From positions 1-17,999 of the forward strand of contig JAVBTC010000019.1 of NCBI GenBank assembly GCA_031556405.1: a stretch of DNA of 17,999 nt. Direction: 5' to 3'. Both the position numbers and the translations under genes were made by a program. The stretch's first letter is position 1. Every line of letters starts with the position of its first letter. The notes beneath the pieces are model-generated. The model was not told the origin of the DNA and did not search any database. It worked only from the letters and a program-made list of their open reading frames with translations. Below, piece by piece: positions 13,408 to 17,999 of this stretch. Source of the stretch: WQZF01 sp031556405. GTDB lineage: Bacteria > Pseudomonadota > Gammaproteobacteria > Burkholderiales > Rhodocyclaceae.

Positions 13408-16400
13408 AAATTCCTGCGTATCGGGATCGATATCGGCTCGACCACGGTGAAAGCCGTCGTTATCGATCGACACGAAAAGATTCTGTACAAGAAGTACACG
13501 CGCCATCTCTCCGAGGTGAGAAAGACGGTGGCGCAGTGTATCGACGAAATGAGCCGCAACCTCGTCCTGGCGGACGCTTCCACGAAGGCGGCGCTGGTCG
13601 TGACCGGCTCGGGCGGGTTGCATGTGGCCGAGCTGGCAGGCTGCCCGTTCGTGCAGGAAGTCATCGCCTGCGCCAGAGCGGTGGAAACCTTCATTCCGCA
13701 GACCGACGTGGCAATCGAGCTCGGCGGCGAGGACGCGAAGATCACCTTCTTCACCAACGGCATCGAGCAGCGGATGAACGGTTCCTGTGCCGGCGGTACG
13801 GGGGCGTTCATCGACCAGATGGCGGGTCTTCTGCGCACCGATGCCGCCGGACTGAACGAGTTGGCCGCCGGAGCGAAGAACCTCTATCCGATCGCGGCGC
13901 GCTGCGGCGTTTTCGCCAAGACCGACGTGCAGCCGCTGCTGAACGAAGGCGTGGCGCGCGGAGATATCGCGCTGTCGGTGTTCCAGGCGGTGGCGCAGCA
14001 GACCATCAGCGGTCTGGCGTGCGGGCGCAAGATCAAGGGCAAGGTGGCGTTTCTCGGCGGACCGCTCAATTTTCTGCCGGAATTGAAGAAACGTTTCGTC
14101 GAAACCCTGCAACTGGGGCCGCACGACGTGGTGAAGACCACCGACAGTGAATTGTTCGTCGCGCTCGGCGCGGCGCTGCACGGTGAAATCGAGGATGCGA
14201 AACCGTTCGCCGAAGTACTGGCGGGGTTCACGCGGCTGGAAGCCACCAGTGGACGTGAAATCGAGACGCAACGCCCGTTTTTCGCCAATGCGGGGGAACA
14301 TGCCGAATTCACCACGCGGCATGCGCGCGCGAAGGTGAAGCGGACGGACCTGGCGGCCTATCGCGGCCCGGTTTTTCTCGGCATCGATGGCGGTTCGACG
14401 ACGACCAAAGCGGTGCTGACCGGCGAGAACGACGAACTGCTCTACACCTATTACGGCAGCAACGAAGGCGACCCGCTGCGCGTGGTGGGCCGGATCCTGC
14501 AGGAAGTGTACGAGGCGCTGCCCGAAGGCGCGCGGATCGCTTCTTCGGCGGTGACGGGCTACGGCGAGGCGATGATCAAGGCGGCGTTCGAGCTCGACCA
14601 TTCCGAGGTCGAAACCATCGCGCACTACAAGGCGGCGAACCATTTTCTGCCCGGCGTCGATTTCATTCTCGATATCGGCGGCCAGGATATGAAATGCATC
14701 CGGGTCAAGAACGGGGTGATCGACAACATTCTGTTGAACGAAGCCTGTTCGTCCGGCTGCGGCTCCTTCCTCGAAACCTTCGCGCAGACGGTGCAATTGC
14801 CGATCGCGGAGTTTGCGCAGGCCGCGCTGACGTCGAGGGCGCCCTCGGATCTCGGTTCGCGCTGCACGGTGTTCATGAATTCGAGCGTCAAGCAGGCGCA
14901 GAAGGAAGGCGCGACGGTTGCCGACATTTCCGCCGGGCTTTCCTACGCGGTGGTGAAGAACGCGTTGATCAAGGTGATCAAGATCAAAAGCCCGGAAGAA
15001 CTCGGCGAAAAAATCATCGTGCAGGGCGGCACGTTCTACAACAACGCGGTATTGCGCGCATTCGAGCTGATTTCGGGGCGCGAGGCGGTACGCCCGGATA
15101 TCGCCGGGCTGATGGGCGCCTTCGGCGCCGCGATCATCGCCCGCGAGCGCTGGCAGGGCGTCGAACCGACGAGCATGCTTTCAGAAAAGGCGCTGCAGGA
15201 TTTTTCCGTGCAGCAGACGATGCTGCGCTGCGGACAGTGCAATATCCGCTGCTCAATGACGTTGAACCGCTTTTCCGGCAAGCGCAAATTCATTTCCGGC
15301 AACCGCTGCGAACGCGGCCTCGGGCACAAGAAGGCGGGCGGCGATCTGCCCGATCTTTATGCCTACAAATACGAGCGCGTTTTCGGTTACGAACCGCTGG
15401 CGCCGGAAAACGCGCCGCGCGGCAGCATCGGCATTCCGCGCGCGCTCAATATGTTCGAGAATTATCCGCTGTGGTTTACGTTCCTCACCGAACTCGGCTA
15501 TCGCGTCGTCCTTTCGTCGGAGTCGTCGAAAACGCTCCTGGAAAAGGGCATGGATACGCTGCCTTCCGATACCATCTGCTACCCGGCCAAGCTCGTGCAT
15601 GGGCACGTCGTCGACCTGGTGGAGCAGGGCGTCGGGACGATTTTTTACCCTTGCGTGCCTTATGAACAGAAGGAATTCGCCGACAGCGACAACCATTTCA
15701 ATTGTCCGATCGTCACTTCCTATCCCGAACAGATCCGCAACAACATCGATCTCCTGAAGGAAAAGAATGTCACGCTGATTCAGCCGTTTCTGTCGCTGGA
15801 AGACAAGAAAAAACTCTCGAAACGCCTGGTCGATATTTTCAAGCCGATGGGCTTCAAATCCGCCGACATCCGCCGCGCGCTGGACGCCGGGTGGGAAGAG
15901 CAGGAGCGGATGAAGGCCGATCTGCGGCTGAAGGGCGAGGAAACGCTGACGATGCTCGCCGTCAGTGGCACGCGCGGCGTCATCCTGGCCGGGCGGCCGT
16001 ACCACATCGATCCGGAAATCCATCACGGCATTCCGCAGATCATCACCGGGCTGGGCATGGCGGTGCTGACTGAGGATTCGATTGCGCATCTGATGGGCCT
16101 GCATACGAAGCTGCGCGTCGTCGACCAGTGGACCTACCATGCGCGCCTCTACCGTGCCGCGACGCTGGCGGCCAATACGCCGGAACTCGAGATCATCCAC
16201 CTCAATTCCTTCGGCTGCGGCCTCGATTCGATCGCCGTCGACCAGGTACAGGAAATTCTCGATACGCGGGGGAAAATCTATACCGGCCTGAAGATCGACG
16301 AAGGCAACAACCTCGGCGCGGCGCGCATCCGCATCCGTTCGCTGAAATCGGCGCTGGAAGAGCGGGGACGTAACGAAGCAGTACAGCAGGCGACGCCGCA

Positions 16401-17823
16401 GGTGGTGCATTTCCATCCGCCGCGCCGCTCATTACCCCATTCTCCGCCCCATCCTCAGGGTGCCAAGTCCGCCACGCACGGTTCGGCACCGGTTCGGCAG
16501 CCGCATCCGAAGCGGCCGACCTTTACCAAGAAGATGCGCGAGGAATACACGATCATCGCGCCGCAGATGTCGCCGATGCACTTCCAGTTCCTGGCGACGG
16601 CATTCAACGCTTCCGGCTATCGTGTCCGCGTGCTGGAGGACGTGACCTCGAAAACGACCGATACCGGGCTGCGCTACGTGAACAACGACGCCTGCTATCC
16701 GTCGATCATGGTCGTCGGGCAGATCGTCGAAGCCTTGCAGTCCGGCGAATACGACCCGGAAAAGACCGCCGTGCTGATCTCGCAGACCGGCGGCGGCTGC
16801 CGTGCCACCAACTACATCGGTTATCTGCGCAAGGCGCTGGCCGACAGCGGCTTCGAAAACACGCCGGTGATTTCGCTGAACGCGATCGGCATGGAGAAGC
16901 ACGAAGGCTTCAAGCTCACGCTGCCGTTGCTCAACCGTCTGATGATGGGCGTCGTCTATGGCGATCTCCTGATGCAGACGCTCTACCGCACCCGGCCCTA
17001 CGAAAAGGAATCGGGTTCAGCCGATGCGCTGTACCTTTCCTGGGTCGCGCGCTGCCAGGAATCGTTGAAGAAGGGCGATTTCAAGAGCTTCAAGAAGAAC
17101 ATTCACGGCATCGTCGAGGAGTTTGACCGGCTCGAACTGGTCGAGACGGAGAAACCCCGCGTCGCGCTGGTCGGCGAGATTTTCGTCAAATATCACCCCA
17201 GCGCGAACAACGACCTTGCCCGCGCGATCGAGGAAGAAGGCGCCGAAGTCGTCATGCCCGGCCTGATGGAATTTTTCCTCTACTGCGCCTATGACTACGA
17301 TTTCAATCACCACTTTCTTTCCAAGGGCAAGCTGGCGGCGCTTGCCGGCAATCTCGCGATCAAGGCGATGGAGCTGTACCGCAAGGATCTGCGCCGGGCG
17401 CTGGGCAAGAGCCGGCGCTTCCATGCGCCGCACACCATCGACGAACTCGCCTTCGGCGCCGCGCCGATCCTCTCGCGCGGCAATCAGACCGGCGAAGGCT
17501 GGTTCCTTACCGCCGAGATGGTGCAGTTGATCGAGCAGGGTGTCGGCAATATCGTCTGCATGCAGCCGTTCGCATGCATGCCCAACCACATTACCGGCAA
17601 GGGCGTGATCAAGGCGCTGAAGGACCGCTATCCGCATGCGAACATCACCGCCATCGATTACGATCCGGGTGCCTCGGCGGTCAACCAGATCAACCGGATC
17701 AAGCTGATGCTCGCGGTGGCTTTCGGCAACATGAAAAAGAACCGCAACCGCGTTTCCTACGACGAGGAATTGACGATGGATCGCCCGCATCACCACGATG
17801 AACCTGTCGCGATCAAGGCGTAG
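13402..17823 (+). CDS. Double acyl-CoA dehydratase activase fused to DUF2229 and HgdB-like regions
   Basis: This 1473-residue protein belongs to a family annotated as acyl-CoA dehydratase activase-related (BadF/BadG/BcrA/BcrD type). Activases of this fold use ATP to drive low-potential electrons through a 4Fe-4S cluster into a dehydratase or reductase. Unit 1 (about 4-280) has DIGSTTVKAV, C129 in SCAGGTGAF and C168. Unit 2 (about 324-585) has DGGSTTTKAV, C449/C453 in ACSSGCGSF and C488. A Cys cluster follows (C610, C613, C617, C636), probably a metal or Fe-S site. DUF2229 is at about 675-985 with TICYPAKLVHGH and FGCGLDSIA. A Pro/His-rich linker (1003-1037) leads to an HgdB-like region (about 1045-1440) with NNDACYPS, QTGGGCRATN and CMQPFACMPNHITGKG, whose cysteines may bind an Fe-S cluster. 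The length is usual for the family. Its reaction is unknown to me. Confidence 0.95.
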   Translation: MPKFLRIGIDIGSTTVKAVVIDRHEKILYKKYTRHLSEVRKTVAQCIDEMSRNLVLADASTKAALVVTGSGGLHVAELAGCPFVQEVIACARAVETFIPQTDVAIELGGEDAKITFFTNGIEQRMNGSCAGGTGAFIDQMAGLLRTDAAGLNELAAGAKNLYPIAARCGVFAKTDVQPLLNEGVARGDIALSVFQAVAQQTISGLACGRKIKGKVAFLGGPLNFLPELKKRFVETLQLGPHDVVKTTDSELFVALGAALHGEIEDAKPFAEVLAGFTRLEATSGREIETQRPFFANAGEHAEFTTRHARAKVKRTDLAAYRGPVFLGIDGGSTTTKAVLTGENDELLYTYYGSNEGDPLRVVGRILQEVYEALPEGARIASSAVTGYGEAMIKAAFELDHSEVETIAHYKAANHFLPGVDFILDIGGQDMKCIRVKNGVIDNILLNEACSSGCGSFLETFAQTVQLPIAEFAQAALTSRAPSDLGSRCTVFMNSSVKQAQKEGATVADISAGLSYAVVKNALIKVIKIKSPEELGEKIIVQGGTFYNNAVLRAFELISGREAVRPDIAGLMGAFGAAIIARERWQGVEPTSMLSEKALQDFSVQQTMLRCGQCNIRCSMTLNRFSGKRKFISGNRCERGLGHKKAGGDLPDLYAYKYERVFGYEPLAPENAPRGSIGIPRALNMFENYPLWFTFLTELGYRVVLSSESSKTLLEKGMDTLPSDTICYPAKLVHGHVVDLVEQGVGTIFYPCVPYEQKEFADSDNHFNCPIVTSYPEQIRNNIDLLKEKNVTLIQPFLSLEDKKKLSKRLVDIFKPMGFKSADIRRALDAGWEEQERMKADLRLKGEETLTMLAVSGTRGVILAGRPYHIDPEIHHGIPQIITGLGMAVLTEDSIAHLMGLHTKLRVVDQWTYHARLYRAATLAANTPELEIIHLNSFGCGLDSIAVDQVQEILDTRGKIYTGLKIDEGNNLGAARIRIRSLKSALEERGRNEAVQQATPQVVHFHPPRRSLPHSPPHPQGAKSATHGSAPVRQPHPKRPTFTKKMREEYTIIAPQMSPMHFQFLATAFNASGYRVRVLEDVTSKTTDTGLRYVNNDACYPSIMVVGQIVEALQSGEYDPEKTAVLISQTGGGCRATNYIGYLRKALADSGFENTPVISLNAIGMEKHEGFKLTLPLLNRLMMGVVYGDLLMQTLYRTRPYEKESGSADALYLSWVARCQESLKKGDFKSFKKNIHGIVEEFDRLELVETEKPRVALVGEIFVKYHPSANNDLARAIEEEGAEVVMPGLMEFFLYCAYDYDFNHHFLSKGKLAALAGNLAIKAMELYRKDLRRALGKSRRFHAPHTIDELAFGAAPILSRGNQTGEGWFLTAEMVQLIEQGVGNIVCMQPFACMPNHITGKGVIKALKDRYPHANITAIDYDPGASAVNQINRIKLMLAVAFGNMKKNRNRVSYDEELTMDRPHHHDEPVAIKA

Positions 17824-17843
17824 GGATGACGCGGGAACGCGGA

Positions 17844-17861
17844 GCTTCAAATGTTTGAAGC
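17844..17861. repeat. Hairpin GCTTCA...TGAAGC after the activase gene
   Basis: GCTTCAAA (17844-17851) and TTTGAAGC (17854-17861) are perfectly complementary, giving a stem of at least 6 bp with an AATGTT loop. It is followed by purine-rich sequence and then the true terminator. It may stabilise the message end. Confidence 0.5.
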
Positions 17862-17871
17862 GGAATGAAAA

Positions 17872-17898
17872 ACGGCCGGGTAACCTGGCCGTGTTTTT
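17872..17898 (+). terminator. Rho-independent terminator after the activase gene
   Basis: ACGGCCG (17872-17878) pairs with TGGCCGT (17886-17892), including one G-U pair, around a GGTAACC loop. It is followed by GTTTTT. AAAAA precedes the stem, so it could also act in the reverse direction. Confidence 0.85.
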
Positions 17899-17941
17899 AG
17901 TTCAAAATTTGGAAAACAGCGGTTGTTTTACAGTGAACAAA

Positions 17942-17960
17942 CCAAAACCCCGGCGCGGGG
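17942..17960 (-). terminator. Probable terminator of a convergent gene beyond the window
   Basis: CCCCG (17948-17952) and CGGGG (17956-17960) form a stem with loop GCG. On the - strand it is followed at once by TTTT (complement of 17944-17947) and then GGTTTGTT. This predicts a - strand gene just past base 17999. The remaining bases, 17899-17999, hold no visible gene. Confidence 0.5.
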
Positions 17961-17999
17961 CAACCGGTGAAAATACTGGGTGGTTTTTATTTGGCTGGG

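Noticed and set aside
13375..14796. Long 473-codon - strand open frame over the activase start
   Set aside because: It is antisense to a well-identified gene, with composition typical of shadow frames.
1..17999. Search for tRNA, rRNA, CRISPR arrays and insertion sequences
   Set aside because: By eye I found no tRNA cloverleaf, rRNA segment, regularly spaced repeats or transposase. A covariance-model search would be needed to exclude small RNAs.

Overview
The window is about 18 kb of GC-rich (roughly 60%) bacterial chromosome. The TypA sequence, the Tat and Sec signals, the outer-membrane proteins and the TolC-type lipoprotein all point to a Gram-negative bacterium. I infer a betaproteobacterium, possibly of the Rhodocyclales, but this comes from sequence feel and not from a search.

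Layout. Positions 1-1074 hold the C-terminal part of the ribosome-associated GTPase TypA/BipA, followed by a terminator. From 1402 to 9307 every gene lies on the + strand: an SPFH/SHOCT membrane-scaffold protein, a small HEXXH protein, a two-zinc-ribbon DUF4178 membrane protein, a 48-residue one-span membrane protein (147 bases, previously easy to miss), a DUF350 two-span membrane protein, a membrane-anchored spermidine-synthase-like aminopropyltransferase, and a Tat-exported FAD oxidoreductase of the amine-oxidase type. AT-rich gaps at about 3160-3290 and 9310-9405 border the last five genes. Next comes a lone TolC/OprM-type outer-membrane lipoprotein on the - strand (9406-10914). It is divergent from a secreted protein of unknown family (11129-12142), with a strong inverted repeat between the two. 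A small signal-peptide-bearing protein that looks like an outer-membrane barrel follows (12288-13034). The window closes with a 1473-residue fusion of two acyl-CoA dehydratase activase (BadF/HgdC) domains, a DUF2229 region and an HgdB-like reductase region (13402-17823). This last gene is preceded by a repeat-rich, potentially structured leader and followed by a terminator.

How the genes may work together. The SPFH, DUF4178, DUF350, aminopropyltransferase and FAD-oxidase genes look like one envelope system that joins a membrane scaffold to polyamine (or polyamine-like) synthesis and oxidation. Related combinations of DUF4178, DUF350 and SpeE occur elsewhere, for example in mycobacteria (from memory). 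The positive-inside rule places the catalytic domain of the seven-span aminopropyltransferase on the periplasmic side, the same side as the Tat-exported oxidase. If correct, this would be polyamine chemistry outside the cytoplasm. That system, with its unannotated 48-residue protein, is the most interesting content of the window. The structured leader of the double activase and the operator-like repeat at 10980-11013 come next.
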